From: JAGIBJ01 sp032119595
Lineage (GTDB): Bacteria > Actinomycetota > Thermoleophilia > Solirubrobacterales > Solirubrobacteraceae
Assembly: GCA_032119595.1 (NCBI GenBank)
Contig: JAUMBQ010000007.1
Location: 62,001 to 126,000, forward strand
DNA: 64,000 nt
Direction: 5' to 3'
Part shown: piece after piece, positions 24,657-33,169 of the stretch
Layout of the letters: each line of letters opens with the position of its first letter
How positions within the stretch are numbered: the stretch's first letter is position 1
Position numbers and translations under genes: made by a program
The notes under the pieces: model-generated
Database searches by the model: none
What the model saw: only the letters and a program-made list of their open reading frames with translations
What the model was told of the DNA's origin: nothing

Positions 24657-24922
24657 CGTGTTCCCCCCGAAACGATGTACGACGACGAGGCACCGGCTGA
24701 TTGCACCAGTACCCTCTTTCTCTCTTCGGCAGCAAACTACACGCCTTGAGCGCCTTGGCGGGCAAAAGCCCGAACTCAGACCTTAATCTTGCGAAACGGG
24801 CGTATTGATACTCGCGCCGCAATTCGAGCACGCGTGTCCGTTTCTTCAGCAGGGGCCGCAAGACCCCGAAAACCGGCAAACAACACGTATGCGCGCGCCG
24901 GGTCCGAACCGTGAGCAGGCGC
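24657..24922. other. Gap upstream of the signalling operon
   Basis: About 265 bp between the gcvPB terminator and the HD-GYP start, AT-richer than its surroundings. It should hold the operon promoter. The sequence reading toward the operon contains a GGGC-TTTT-GCCC hairpin (about 24753-24765). I looked for c-di-GMP riboswitch conserved elements and did not find a convincing match. No gene is visible. Confidence 0.4.
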
Positions 24923-24956
24923 GCGGGGCGGCGCCCCGGTCGGGGCGCCGCCCCGC
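24923..24956 (-). terminator. Strong GC hairpin downstream of gcvPB
   Basis: GCGGGGCGGCGCCCCG and its exact reverse complement form a 16-bp stem with a tiny loop, 15 bp after the gcvPB stop codon. It lacks a T-run, as is common for terminators in GC-rich actinobacteria. Confidence 0.65.
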
Positions 24957-24971
24957 TGCAGCCGGCTGCGG

Positions 24972-26525
24972 TCAGAGTGGCTGGCGCAGGACCGGCCGCT
25001 TGGCGGCCTTGGCTTCGTCGAGCCGGCGGACCGGCGTCGTGTACGGCGCGTTCTGGGCGATCGTCGGGTCGTCCTGCGCCTCGCGAATGATGTCGGCGAT
25101 GGCCTCGGCGAAGGCGTCAAGCGTCTCCTTCGTCTCGGTCTCCGTCGGCTCGATGAGCAGCGCTTCGTCGACCAGCAGTGGGAAGTAGACCGTCGGCGGG
25201 TGGTAGCCGTGGTCCAGGAGGCGCTTGGCGAGGTCGAGGATGCGGATGCCAACCTCCCGCTTCATGACGGTGCCAGAGAGGACGAACTCGTGCATGCACT
25301 TGTCGCCGAAGGCGAGCGGCAACTTGTCGCCGACGAGGTCCTGAAGCCGTGCGAGCAGGTAGTTGGCGTTGAGTACGGCCGTCTCCGACGCATCTTGCAG
25401 GCCGGGACCACCGAGCGAACAGATGTAGGCATACGAGCGGACGAAGCACCCGTAGTTGCCCTGGAAGCCGCGGAGCTTCCCGATCGATTTGGAACCCGGC
25501 CCCTGCGCTGGCGTGCTCGTGAGATCGAACGTGCCGTCGGCGAGCTTCTGGATCACCGGGACCGGCAGGTACGGGGCGATGCGGTCGCTCACGGCGATCG
25601 GGCCGGAGCCCGGGCCGCCGCCGCCGTGCGGCTGCGTAAACGACTTGTGGAGGTTGTAGTGGACGATGTCAAAGCCCATGTCGCCCGGGCGGGAGATGCC
25701 CATCACGGCGTTGAGGTTCGCCCCGTCGTAGTAGAGCGTCGCGCCGATGCCGTGGACGATCTTCGCGATCTCCTCGATGTTCGGATCGAACACACCGAGC
25801 GTGTTCGGGTTCGTCAGCATCAGGCAGGCGACTTGGTCGTCAGCCTTGGCGCGGAGATCCTCCACATCGACGCCGCCGTCCGGGCTCGTCTTGACCGGGA
25901 CGACCTCGTAGCCGGCCATCGTGACCGTCGCCGGGTTCGTGCCATGGGCCGTGTCCGGCGCGAGGACCTTCGTGCGGTGCTCGCCGCGAGCCTCGTGGTA
26001 GGCGCGGGTCACGAGCACGCCGGCGAGCTCGCCATGCGATCCGGCCGACGGCTGGAGGCAGACATGCGGCAGGCCGGCGACCTCGCCGAGGGCGTGCTCG
26101 AGGTTGTACATCAACTCAAGCGCTCCCTGCGAACGTTTCGGGTCCTGGAGCGGGTGCAAGCGAGCGTGGCCCGAGAGCGCCGTAACCCGCTCGTGCAGGC
26201 GCGGGTTGTGCTTCATCGTGCAGGAGCCGAGCGGGTAGAAGCCCGAGTCCAGGTCGAAGTTGCGACGCGACAGGCGCACGTAATGGCGCACCAGCTCGGG
26301 CTCGCTGACGTTGGGCAGGCGCGCTGGCTCGGCACGACGGGCCGAAGCCGGGATCAGCCCGTCGACCAGCGGAACGTCGAGCGCCGGCGCCTCGAACGCA
26401 CGGCGTCCGGGCTGGCCCTTCTCGAAGATGGTGGTCGCGTGCTCGCGCTGCATCGGCGTCGCCGAGGAGGCGTCGGCCGGCGGGCGGTCGTACGCGATGG
26501 TCTGGGTCTCGTCGACGGCGCTCAT
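24972..26525 (-). CDS. gcvPB: Glycine dehydrogenase (decarboxylating) subunit 2
   Basis: The PLP-carrying half of a split glycine-cleavage P protein, which decarboxylates glycine and passes the aminomethyl group to lipoyl-GcvH. The cofactor lysine is in HYNLHKSFTQPHGGGGPGSG. Other P-protein features are FYPLGSCTMKHNPR and CLQPSAGSHGE. The start ATG 26525 overlaps the gcvPA stop by 4 bp. The 517-residue length is typical. The C-terminus RPVLRQPL is followed by the terminator hairpin. Confidence 0.96.
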   Translation of the reverse strand: MSAVDETQTIAYDRPPADASSATPMQREHATTIFEKGQPGRRAFEAPALDVPLVDGLIPASARRAEPARLPNVSEPELVRHYVRLSRRNFDLDSGFYPLGSCTMKHNPRLHERVTALSGHARLHPLQDPKRSQGALELMYNLEHALGEVAGLPHVCLQPSAGSHGELAGVLVTRAYHEARGEHRTKVLAPDTAHGTNPATVTMAGYEVVPVKTSPDGGVDVEDLRAKADDQVACLMLTNPNTLGVFDPNIEEIAKIVHGIGATLYYDGANLNAVMGISRPGDMGFDIVHYNLHKSFTQPHGGGGPGSGPIAVSDRIAPYLPVPVIQKLADGTFDLTSTPAQGPGSKSIGKLRGFQGNYGCFVRSYAYICSLGGPGLQDASETAVLNANYLLARLQDLVGDKLPLAFGDKCMHEFVLSGTVMKREVGIRILDLAKRLLDHGYHPPTVYFPLLVDEALLIEPTETETKETLDAFAEAIADIIREAQDDPTIAQNAPYTTPVRRLDEAKAAKRPVLRQPL

Positions 26526-27952
26526 GCCACGACCTCCTGCTTCGGAGCCGACGGGCCGAGCGGGCTGCGCTCCCCATTGCGGGCGGCGGTGATTGACTCG
26601 GCCAACACCTCGGCGAGACGGTCGATGTCCTTGCGGCTGCGCTGCTCGGTGAGGGCGACCAGCAGGCCGCCGTTCCACTCGTCGCGGACGCGCCCGAGGT
26701 CGAACCCGGGGTTCACGCCGCGGTCCTGCGCGAGGGCAATGACCTCCCCCACCTCCACGTCGCTGGGCAACGTGATCGCGAATTCGCGGACGACCGGCTG
26801 GTCGTGCAGGGCGCTCACGCCGTCGATCGCGGTCAAGGCTTGCCGCGCGTAGTGCGTGCGCTGGATCAGCAGCTCGCCGAGTTCGACGAGGCCGTCGCGG
26901 CCAAGCCAGGTGAGGTAGACCACGCCGGCCAGCGCGTTAAGCGCCTGCGAAGTGCAGATATTCGACGTGGCCTTCTCGCGGCGGATGTGCTGTTCGCGCG
27001 TCTGGAGGGTCAGCACGAAGCCACGGCGGCCGTCGGCGTCGGTGGTCTCGCCGGCGATGCGGCCGGGCATGCGGCGGATGTGCGCGTTCGTGGCGGCAAA
27101 AAACCCGAACGACGGGCCACCGAAGTCGAGGCGGTTGCCGAGGGCCTGGCCCTCGCCGACGCACACATCGACGCCCTGGTTGCCCGGAGCTTCGAGCACG
27201 CCGAGCGCGATCGGGTCGGCCTGGCAGATCGACAGCGCACCCTGCTCATGGGCGAGGTCGCTGAGAGCCTGCACATCCTCGATGGCGCCGAGGAAGTTCG
27301 GCTGCTGGAAGACGACCGCGCTGACCTGGTCGCCATGCTCGTCGAGCAGGGCCTTGAGCGCGACGGCGTCGGTGGCGCCGTCTTTCAGCGGGACTTCGAC
27401 GACCTCGGTGCCATAGCCGACCGAGAGGGTCTCCAGCGTCTGACGGGAGTCCGGGTGCAGTGCGGCGGACACGAGGTACAGCGGCCGCTTCGGGGCGGCA
27501 AGTTTGGCGAGGTAACCGGCGGCTGCGACGGCGCTCGGGCCTTCGTAGACAGACGCGTTCGATACGTCGAGGCCAGTGAGTTCGCAGATCGAGGTCTGGT
27601 ACTCGAACATCACCTGGAGGCCGCCCTGCGAAACCTCAGGCTGATACGGCGTGTACGGCGTGAGGAACTCGGACCGGCCGAGCAGCATGTCGATCGCGGC
27701 CGGGATGTAGTGGTCGTACATGCCGGCGCCGAGGAACGTGATCTCGTCTTCGGCAGACGTGTTCTTCTTCGACAGCTCCAGGAGATGCGCGTAGACGTCC
27801 TGCTCGGGCAGGCCGTCGGGCAGGTCCAGGCCGCCCTGCAGGCGAACGCCGGCCGGGATCTGCGCCTCGAAGATCTCTTCGAGCGAGCTGACGCCAATGG
27901 CGTCCAGCATGGCCGCGCGATCGGCGTCGGTGACTGCGGTGTAGCGACTCAT
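26522..27952 (-). CDS. gcvPA: Glycine dehydrogenase (decarboxylating) subunit 1
   Basis: The non-PLP-lysine half of the split P protein. It begins MSRYTAVTDADRAAMLDAIG and shows FLGAGMYDHYIPA, TPYTPYQPEVSQGGLQ and QTSICELTGLDVSNAS, all diagnostic. It pairs with GcvPB as an alpha2-beta2 enzyme. It lies ~100 bp after gcvH; the spacer carries no gene and the whole gcv set is co-directional. Confidence 0.96.
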   Translation of the reverse strand: MSRYTAVTDADRAAMLDAIGVSSLEEIFEAQIPAGVRLQGGLDLPDGLPEQDVYAHLLELSKKNTSAEDEITFLGAGMYDHYIPAAIDMLLGRSEFLTPYTPYQPEVSQGGLQVMFEYQTSICELTGLDVSNASVYEGPSAVAAAGYLAKLAAPKRPLYLVSAALHPDSRQTLETLSVGYGTEVVEVPLKDGATDAVALKALLDEHGDQVSAVVFQQPNFLGAIEDVQALSDLAHEQGALSICQADPIALGVLEAPGNQGVDVCVGEGQALGNRLDFGGPSFGFFAATNAHIRRMPGRIAGETTDADGRRGFVLTLQTREQHIRREKATSNICTSQALNALAGVVYLTWLGRDGLVELGELLIQRTHYARQALTAIDGVSALHDQPVVREFAITLPSDVEVGEVIALAQDRGVNPGFDLGRVRDEWNGGLLVALTEQRSRKDIDRLAEVLAESITAARNGERSPLGPSAPKQEVVA

Positions 27953-28054
27953 TCGGGGTGGGCGTCCTTCGGTTTCCGTGTGGTACGGAGGCCGGCCGTT
28001 GGGGGGATCGCCCACCGGGACCGGACCGGTGGGCGGTGCATGCTGTGGGTGCTC

Positions 28055-28441
28055 TTAGGTGAGCGAGGCGACGTACGCCGACTGATCGAGCAGCTGGCTC
28101 GTCTCGGAGGGGTCGCTCAGCTTGACCTTGACCATCCAGCCCGCTTCGTACGGGTCGTCGTTGATGCCTTCGGGCGCGTCGCCCAGGGCTTCGTTGACTT
28201 CGATGATCTCGCCGGAGAGCGGCGCGATCACGTCGGAGACGGCCTTGACCGACTCGACCTCCGCGTACGACTCGTCCTTCGTGACGGTCGAGCCGACCGC
28301 CGGTGGGTCGAAGAAGACGACCTCGCCGAGGGCGTCCTGGGCGAACCAGGTGATGCCGAACGTCGCGACGTCGCCGTCGACGCGAGCCCAGTCGTGGTCA
28401 GGGTGGTAGAGCAGCTCGTCTGGGTAAGAGGCGTCGGCCAT
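28055..28441 (-). CDS. gcvH: Glycine cleavage system H protein
   Basis: Lipoyl carrier of the glycine cleavage system. The lipoylated lysine is in YAEVESVKAVSDVIAPLSG. The 128 residues starting MADASYPDELLYHPDHDW have normal length. Its ATG overlaps the last base of the gcvT stop. Further frame-open sequence upstream belongs to the gcvT gene on another frame. Confidence 0.97.
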   Translation of the reverse strand: MADASYPDELLYHPDHDWARVDGDVATFGITWFAQDALGEVVFFDPPAVGSTVTKDESYAEVESVKAVSDVIAPLSGEIIEVNEALGDAPEGINDDPYEAGWMVKVKLSDPSETSQLLDQSAYVASLT

Positions 28442-29523
28442 CAGAGATCCTTGGACTGGTAGAGCGGGCGGGACTCGACGACCGCCGGGCGATGCTTGCC
28501 GCGGACGTCGATGGTGAAGTCGGTGCCGACGGCGGAGCGCTCGCGGGGCACGTAGGCCATGCCGACGCCCTTGCCGAGCGTCGGCGAGAGCGTGCCGCTG
28601 GTAACGACGCCACCCCCGACGATCTCGTTGCCGCCGCGCGGGATGCCGGAGCCGGTGAGTGAGAACGGCACGAGAACCTCGGCGGTGCCCTCGGCGCGCG
28701 CTTTGGCGATCGCTTCGTGACCGATCGGGTGCGTCGCTTCCTTGACCGCCCAGCCGAGGCCGGCCTCGATCGGGTTGCGGCTGGCATTCATGTCGTTGCC
28801 GTACAGGTGGTAGCACGCCTCCAAGCGGAGCGTGTCGCGCGCCGCGAGGCCGACCGGTTTGACGCCCGCGGCCAAAAGCGCGTCGAACACGGCGACGGCG
28901 TCCTCCGGCTTCGTGAGCAGTTCGACGCCGTCTTCCCCGGTGTACCCGGTACCGCACACGAGCACGTCGGCGCCGGCGACCTTGAGCCGGGCGACGCGGA
29001 AGCGTGCCGGCAGCTCACCCTCGGTCAACCCGGAGACGATCGCGCGGGCCGTCGGGCCTTGCACCGCGAGCATCGCGTAGTCGTCCGCGACATCGGTGAG
29101 TTCCACGTCGAGGTCGCCGGCGCCCGCTTGGGCGTGGTGCCCGAACCAGGTGAAGTCGGTGCCGTGGTTGGCGGCGTTCGTGACCGTGAGGTACTCGTCG
29201 TCGCCCAGGCGGTAGGTGAAGATGTCGTCGAAGATCCCGCCGTCAGGGCGGCAGATCAGCCCGTATTGGGCGGAGCCAACGGCGATCTTCGACACGTCGT
29301 TGGTCGTGAGGTGCTGGAGCGCCGCGAGCGCGCCGGGGCCCTTGGTGAGGATTTGCCCCATGTGGCTCACGTCGAACACGCCGGCTGCCGTGCGGACCGC
29401 GTCGTGCTCGGCGCGGATCCCGTCGTACTGGACGGGCATGTCCCAACCGGCGAACGGGACCAGTTTGGCTCCCAGCTCGGCATGGCGTGCGTGAAGCGGA
29501 GTACGGCGCAAGACGGCGGTCAT
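28441..29523 (-). CDS. gcvT: Aminomethyltransferase (glycine cleavage T protein)
   Basis: Transfers the methylene group from aminomethyl-lipoyl-GcvH to tetrahydrofolate, releasing ammonia. Typical segments are TPLHARHAELGAKLVPFAGW, GVFDVSHMGQI, TNDVSKIAVGSAQYGLIC, the folate-site GTGYTGEDGVELL and RDTLRLEACYHLYGNDM. It is the first gene of gcvT-gcvH-gcvPA-gcvPB. I looked upstream for a glycine riboswitch and saw only a short CCCCGG-AAG-CCGGGG hairpin. Confidence 0.96.
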   Translation of the reverse strand: MTAVLRRTPLHARHAELGAKLVPFAGWDMPVQYDGIRAEHDAVRTAAGVFDVSHMGQILTKGPGALAALQHLTTNDVSKIAVGSAQYGLICRPDGGIFDDIFTYRLGDDEYLTVTNAANHGTDFTWFGHHAQAGAGDLDVELTDVADDYAMLAVQGPTARAIVSGLTEGELPARFRVARLKVAGADVLVCGTGYTGEDGVELLTKPEDAVAVFDALLAAGVKPVGLAARDTLRLEACYHLYGNDMNASRNPIEAGLGWAVKEATHPIGHEAIAKARAEGTAEVLVPFSLTGSGIPRGGNEIVGGGVVTSGTLSPTLGKGVGMAYVPRERSAVGTDFTIDVRGKHRPAVVESRPLYQSKDL

Positions 29524-29615
29524 TCAGCGCGGAAGGCTACCAGCGGAGCCCGATCCACCCCGGCTTCCGGGGCAGTCGCACAGAGCGCCCAGCGCCTTCC
29601 CCCCGGGGAGCCAAC

Positions 29616-30056
29616 TCACGCCGCAACGAACCCGAGACTCGCGGCGACGCGGGCTTGAAGCTGGTCGCGGGTCGCAAACGCCATGCGCCCACCCGCTGCC
29701 AACGGAGGCAGGGCAATCTCCGCTACAGCCAGATGCCACGCGTCCATCGCCCGCAGCCCGTGCGCTCGGGAGAGCACGAGCGCAGCCCGCTCGACCTCAG
29801 CCTGCGGAGCGGAAAGCACGGTCACGGCCCCGTCGACTCCGAGGGCGAAGTCGAGCGCGTCGAGCAGAGCCTGCGGATCACCGCGCCTCCCCCTGCGCGC
29901 TGCGCGCACGAGTGCGCCTGAGACTTCGATCCGGGTCCAGGTACCGGTGACGAGCAGGTTCTCCCCATCAGCCAGGATCGCCGACGCGTTCGCGTGTCCC
30001 GGCTCGTCGGGGAGATAGGCCCGCGCCAGGACGGATGAATCGACGTAGGTGATCAT
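29616..30056 (-). CDS. PIN-domain toxin, VapC-like
   Basis: A 146-residue PIN nuclease: ITYVDSSVLARAYL has the first Asp, EVSGALVRAARRG the conserved Glu, and RAMDAWHLAVAE plus FATRDQLQARVA the remaining metal-site acids. Its length is normal for VapC, an RNA-cleaving toxin of type II TA pairs. It overlaps its antitoxin by 4 bp. It is distinct in sequence from the 9.9-kb PIN toxin. Confidence 0.88.
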   Translation of the reverse strand: MITYVDSSVLARAYLPDEPGHANASAILADGENLLVTGTWTRIEVSGALVRAARRGRRGDPQALLDALDFALGVDGAVTVLSAPQAEVERAALVLSRAHGLRAMDAWHLAVAEIALPPLAAGGRMAFATRDQLQARVAASLGFVAA

Positions 30057-30346
30057 CGGTCCCGCTCGGAGTCCAACCACTCATCGAGGAAAGGCCCGAT
30101 GCCGCGCATCGACTCGATTGCTGCTGCTCGCTCCTCTGGAGTGATTCGAACCTCGAGAACAGGCGCGAGGGAGCCGTTTGCGGCAGCGCGGGCGCGAAGA
30201 CGGGTTCTCGCATCACCACGATCGGCATCAGCAGCTGCGTCGAGAATCTCGCCCGCAACCTGGTTGACGCTCCGGCCCTCGCGAGCGGCGCGCGCCGCCA
30301 ACCGAGCGTGAAGCTCATCCGGAACCCGCAGGAGCAGCTGTCGCAT
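30053..30346 (-). CDS. Ribbon-helix-helix antitoxin paired with the 29.6-kb PIN toxin
   Basis: Starts MRQLLLRVPDELHARLAARA, a ribbon-helix-helix pattern (beta strand then basic helix), continuing AREGRSVNQVAGEIL. The acidic C-terminus (ESMRGIGPFLDEWLDSERDR) would wrap the toxin. A symmetrical GATATC operator lies 10 bp upstream of the ATG at 30346, consistent with autorepression. Confidence 0.82.
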   Translation of the reverse strand: MRQLLLRVPDELHARLAARAAREGRSVNQVAGEILDAAADADRGDARTRLRARAAANGSLAPVLEVRITPEERAAAIESMRGIGPFLDEWLDSERDR

Positions 30347-30355
30347 GGACCCGAT

Positions 30356-30381
30356 GATATCGCCAGGCGGGTGGTGATATC
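30356..30381. promoter_or_regulatory. GATATC inverted repeat, likely antitoxin operator
   Basis: GATATCGCC (30356-30364) and GGTGATATC (30373-30381) form an 8-of-9 inverted repeat with an 8-bp spacer, centred 22 bp before the antitoxin ATG. TATCAT within the proximal arm could be the -10 box. Half-sites about one and a half to two helical turns apart suit paired ribbon-helix-helix dimers. Confidence 0.55.
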
Positions 30382-30429
30382 TAGCAGCGTCGGACACCTG
30401 CCCGATCCTGACGGGTGATTTGCGTCAGA

Positions 30430-30459
30430 ACTGCGGAGTCTGCGTCGAGACTCCGCAGT
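30430..30459 (-). terminator. Hairpin downstream of ftsZ
   Basis: ACTGCGGAGTCT and its exact complement form a 12-bp stem with a 6-base loop, 10 bp after the ftsZ stop. It is likely the terminator of the division cluster, separating it from the toxin-antitoxin pair; only a weak T-run follows. Confidence 0.6.
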
Positions 30460-30468
30460 CCCAGCGAC

Positions 30469-31665
30469 CTACTTCAAGAAGGGCGGGATGTCGATCTCGT
30501 CGTCGCTGATCTCCAGCGAGGAGCGAGTCGACGAGTCGATCGTCGGGCGACGATCGCGCGGCTCGGCGAGACCGGAGTCACGACGGGAGCTGTAGCCACC
30601 GGTGTCGCGCGCCGGGCGGCGGGACTCGCGGGGCTCGCGGCTTGACAGTGACGGACGCTCGCGGCCACCAGCGGGGCCGGCGAGGGAACCACTGCGGGAG
30701 TTCTGGCGACGACGGATGTCGTGCTCGAAGCCGGTGGCGATGACGGTCACGCGGACCTCGTCGCCGAGCGAGTCGTCGATCACGGCACCGAAGATGATGG
30801 TCGCGTTCGGATCGGCTGCGCTGTGCACGATCTCAGCAGCCTCGTTGACCTCGAACAGGCCCAGCTCGTTACCGGCCGTGATGTTCAGGAGGATGCCCGT
30901 GGCGCCGTCGATCGACTCCTCGAGCAAAGGCGAGGAGATCGCGGCGTTGGCAGCGTCGGCCGCGCGGCTCTCGCCACCAGACTGGCCGATGCCCATGAGC
31001 GCCGAACCGGCGTCCTGCATGATCGTGCGGACGTCGGCGAAGTCGAGGTTGATCAGGCCCGGGATCGTGATCAGGTCGGTGATGCCCTGGACGCCCTGGC
31101 GAAGGACGTTGTCGGCATGCGCGAACGCGTCGACGATCGACGTGCGCTTGTCGACGACCGACAGCAGCAGCTCGTTCGGGATCACGATGAGGGTGTCGAC
31201 GACCTCTCGGAGGCGCTCGATGCCCTCCTCGGCCTGACGGGAACGCTGCGCGCCCTCGAAGCCGAAGGGCTTCGTGATCACGCCGACGGTCAGCGCACCA
31301 ACCTCGCTCTTGGCGATCTCGGCGATCACGGGAGCCGCACCGGTCCCGGTGCCACCACCCTCGCCGGCGGTGACGAAGACCATGTCCGCACCCTTGAGCG
31401 CTTCGCGAATCTCATCGCGGGACTCCTGGGCGGCACTGAAGCCGACGTCCGGGTCCGCGCCAGCACCAAGACCACGCGTGAGCTCGGTGCCGATGTTCAG
31501 ACGGATGTCTGCATCGCACGTCGCCAACGCCTGCGCATCGGTGTTGGCCGCAATGAACTCGACCCCCCGAAGGCCGGCATCGACCATCCGTGAGATCGCG
31601 TTCGTACCAGCGCCGCCGACGCCGACGACCTTGATCACGGCGAGATAACTGCCTGCACTATCCAT
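30469..31665 (-). CDS. ftsZ: Cell division protein FtsZ
   Basis: Tubulin-like GTPase that forms the Z ring. Signature segments are VVGVGGAGTNAISRM, the GTP loop GEGGGTGTGAAP, the T7 loop NLDFADVRTIM and a C-terminal conserved peptide DEIDIPPFLK used to bind partner proteins. Residues ~325-385 form an Arg/Ser-rich disordered linker. The start ATG 31665 (MDSAGSYLAVIK) was chosen by similarity; the frame is open upstream. It is the last gene of the cluster, with its own predicted promoter at 31739-31786. No ftsA precedes it, as in actinobacteria generally. Confidence 0.97.
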   Translation of the reverse strand: MDSAGSYLAVIKVVGVGGAGTNAISRMVDAGLRGVEFIAANTDAQALATCDADIRLNIGTELTRGLGAGADPDVGFSAAQESRDEIREALKGADMVFVTAGEGGGTGTGAAPVIAEIAKSEVGALTVGVITKPFGFEGAQRSRQAEEGIERLREVVDTLIVIPNELLLSVVDKRTSIVDAFAHADNVLRQGVQGITDLITIPGLINLDFADVRTIMQDAGSALMGIGQSGGESRAADAANAAISSPLLEESIDGATGILLNITAGNELGLFEVNEAAEIVHSAADPNATIIFGAVIDDSLGDEVRVTVIATGFEHDIRRRQNSRSGSLAGPAGGRERPSLSSREPRESRRPARDTGGYSSRRDSGLAEPRDRRPTIDSSTRSSLEISDDEIDIPPFLK

Positions 31666-31738
31666 GAGTTCGGTCCATCCGGAGTTGTGGGTGATGATGA
31701 CAGGTTCTGCCGGGCTCAACCCATCCCTGAGCTTCGCG

Positions 31739-31786
31739 ACCGTAGGGGAGGGTCCTCCCTGCGTCAATCAAGTTGACCTTGACGCA
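31739..31786 (-). promoter_or_regulatory. Predicted ftsZ promoter with inverted repeat over the -35 box
   Basis: On the minus strand, TTGACG (31767-31762), a 17-bp spacer and TACGGT (31744-31739) give a well-formed housekeeping promoter with start near 31732 and a ~65-base leader. The -35 box lies in a perfect 8-bp inverted repeat, TGCGTCAA (31760-31767) and TTGACGCA (31779-31786), spacer 11 bp, so a bound protein would control access to the promoter. Confidence 0.6.
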
Positions 31787-31911
31787 CGGGTATTTGCAGG
31801 CATTTCCGGTGTATCTCAACCCAGGGTCGAGAGTCGTGGGTGATGCCTTGCTCCCCGCCAGCAACCCTCGACTCGGCGTCGAGAGGACCGCGTCCCTGTC
31901 GAAAAATGAGG

Positions 31912-33027
31912 CTAGGGCGCCGTGCCCCCGCCGATGCTGGCGCCCCCGCCGGAGGCCCCGGTGCCAGCACCGGAGCCAGACGTGTCGGGCGCCTGGGCCG
32001 AGGGTTCAACCGGAGCGCTCTCACTCGTGCCGTTCCCCGTCGCCGAGGCCGCGGGAGCCGCCTGCTGAGGAGCCGTGGCGGAGGCGCTTGGCGCGGCCCC
32101 AGCCTGCGCTTCGGCTACGGGCCCCGAGGCAGATTGGGTGCCGGTCGAATGCTGGACCGCCGCTTGGCCCGCCGCAAGCGTCGCGGCCGTCGCCGCAGCC
32201 TCTGGGGAGGCAGCGGTGAGGCTCGGAGGCGCGTCCTCGGCCCCGGCCGCTCGCGACCCGCCGAGACCGCCGACCGCGGGTCGAGAGGGCACGCGAAGGT
32301 CGATGTAGGTGGCGCGCGCCGCAGCTCCATCGGCAATGACGGCTGCTGCGGCCGCCCATTTGTCGGCGGCGGCCGTGCCATTGCCGAAGATCAGCCGGGG
32401 ACCGCGGGTGAGCACGACTTCGAGCCCGCTCTGGCCAGCTCGGATCGTGCGCGCGAAGCTCAGAAGCTCCTCGGGAGCGGCCGCCAGCACCGTCAAGGCG
32501 CCCCGCCCGCCGATCACGCGGTCGCCCTTCATGTGCACGCCACTGATCGAGGCATCGACCCTCGGCACCGACGCGCTCCCAGCGCGTTCAAGGATCGTGC
32601 CGTCTCCCGCGACGACGAAGCTATGCCCACCGACCTGCAGGCGGGCGACGGGCGGGCGCATCACGACGGTCAGGTCGAGCCGGAACGGCGGGTGTGCCTC
32701 GGCCTGGACCGAGGCAACTTCGGGAAAGTCCTGGACCGCCTCCATGAGTTCCTGCTCGCTCACGAGGAACGTCGACTGCCCGCTCGCAGTTTCCTCGATC
32801 GCCGCACGGATCCGGTCCGCGCTGCTGCCGCTCACGCCCTCAACCTGAAGGTCCCGCGGATGCGCCAGCGGAGTGAAGAGCGCGACCACGATGAGGAGCG
32901 CGACGACGGCCGCCAGTCCCCCACCGGCTTTCGCGAGGCGGCGTCCAGCCGGAACGCGGCCCTTCAGGGATTGCAGGAAGGCGAACGTTGAAGAGGTCGA
33001 GCCAGAGAGCGCGGCGGGGCGGTGCAC
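31912..33027 (-). CDS. ftsQ: Cell division protein FtsQ/DivIB with long Ala/Pro/Ser tail
   Basis: Single-pass membrane divisome protein. A hydrophobic helix at ~38-52 (LAAVVALLIVVALF) follows a basic cytoplasmic N-terminus. The POTRA domain starts HPRDLQVEGVSGSSADRIRAA and continues to FPEVASVQAEAHPPFRLDL; the beta domain extends to about residue 245. The last ~120 residues are an Ala/Ser/Gly/Pro-rich low-complexity tail ending SGGGASIGGGTAP, unusual for FtsQ and presumably extending through the wall. Confidence 0.9.
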   Translation of the reverse strand: MHRPAALSGSTSSTFAFLQSLKGRVPAGRRLAKAGGGLAAVVALLIVVALFTPLAHPRDLQVEGVSGSSADRIRAAIEETASGQSTFLVSEQELMEAVQDFPEVASVQAEAHPPFRLDLTVVMRPPVARLQVGGHSFVVAGDGTILERAGSASVPRVDASISGVHMKGDRVIGGRGALTVLAAAPEELLSFARTIRAGQSGLEVVLTRGPRLIFGNGTAAADKWAAAAAVIADGAAARATYIDLRVPSRPAVGGLGGSRAAGAEDAPPSLTAASPEAAATAATLAAGQAAVQHSTGTQSASGPVAEAQAGAAPSASATAPQQAAPAASATGNGTSESAPVEPSAQAPDTSGSGAGTGASGGGASIGGGTAP

Positions 33028-33107
33028 GGAGAGGCCTTCGCCGTCCAGCGGCCGGCCCCTTCCGCAGCAATCGCATGTCCGACGGTCCCCGGCGCGCCCT
33101 CCAAGCG

Positions 33108-33155
33108 GTGAGCGGCCAAAATCTGTTGCCCTGACGACACCATTTGGCCGTTCAC
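33108..33155. repeat. REP-like hairpin repeat, copy 4 (inverted relative to 14.0 kb)
   Basis: Runs from GTGAGCGGCCAAA to TTTGGCCGTTCAC with the inner TTGCC-CTGAC-GACAC region, the reverse complement of the 14.0-kb family. It sits in the murB-ftsQ spacer, inside the otherwise tightly packed division cluster, and could act as an RNA hairpin between the two messages. Confidence 0.75.
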
Positions 33156-33169
33156 GCCCCGATCAGCGC

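Noticed and set aside
24657..24922. c-di-GMP riboswitch upstream of the HD-GYP gene
   Set aside because: The GC-rich hairpin does not carry the conserved GEMM core and I cannot fold the expected two-stem aptamer from it.
29524..29615. Glycine riboswitch upstream of gcvT
   Set aside because: None of the conserved glycine aptamer elements (such as GGAGAG or CCGAAG) can be found; only a small hairpin is present.
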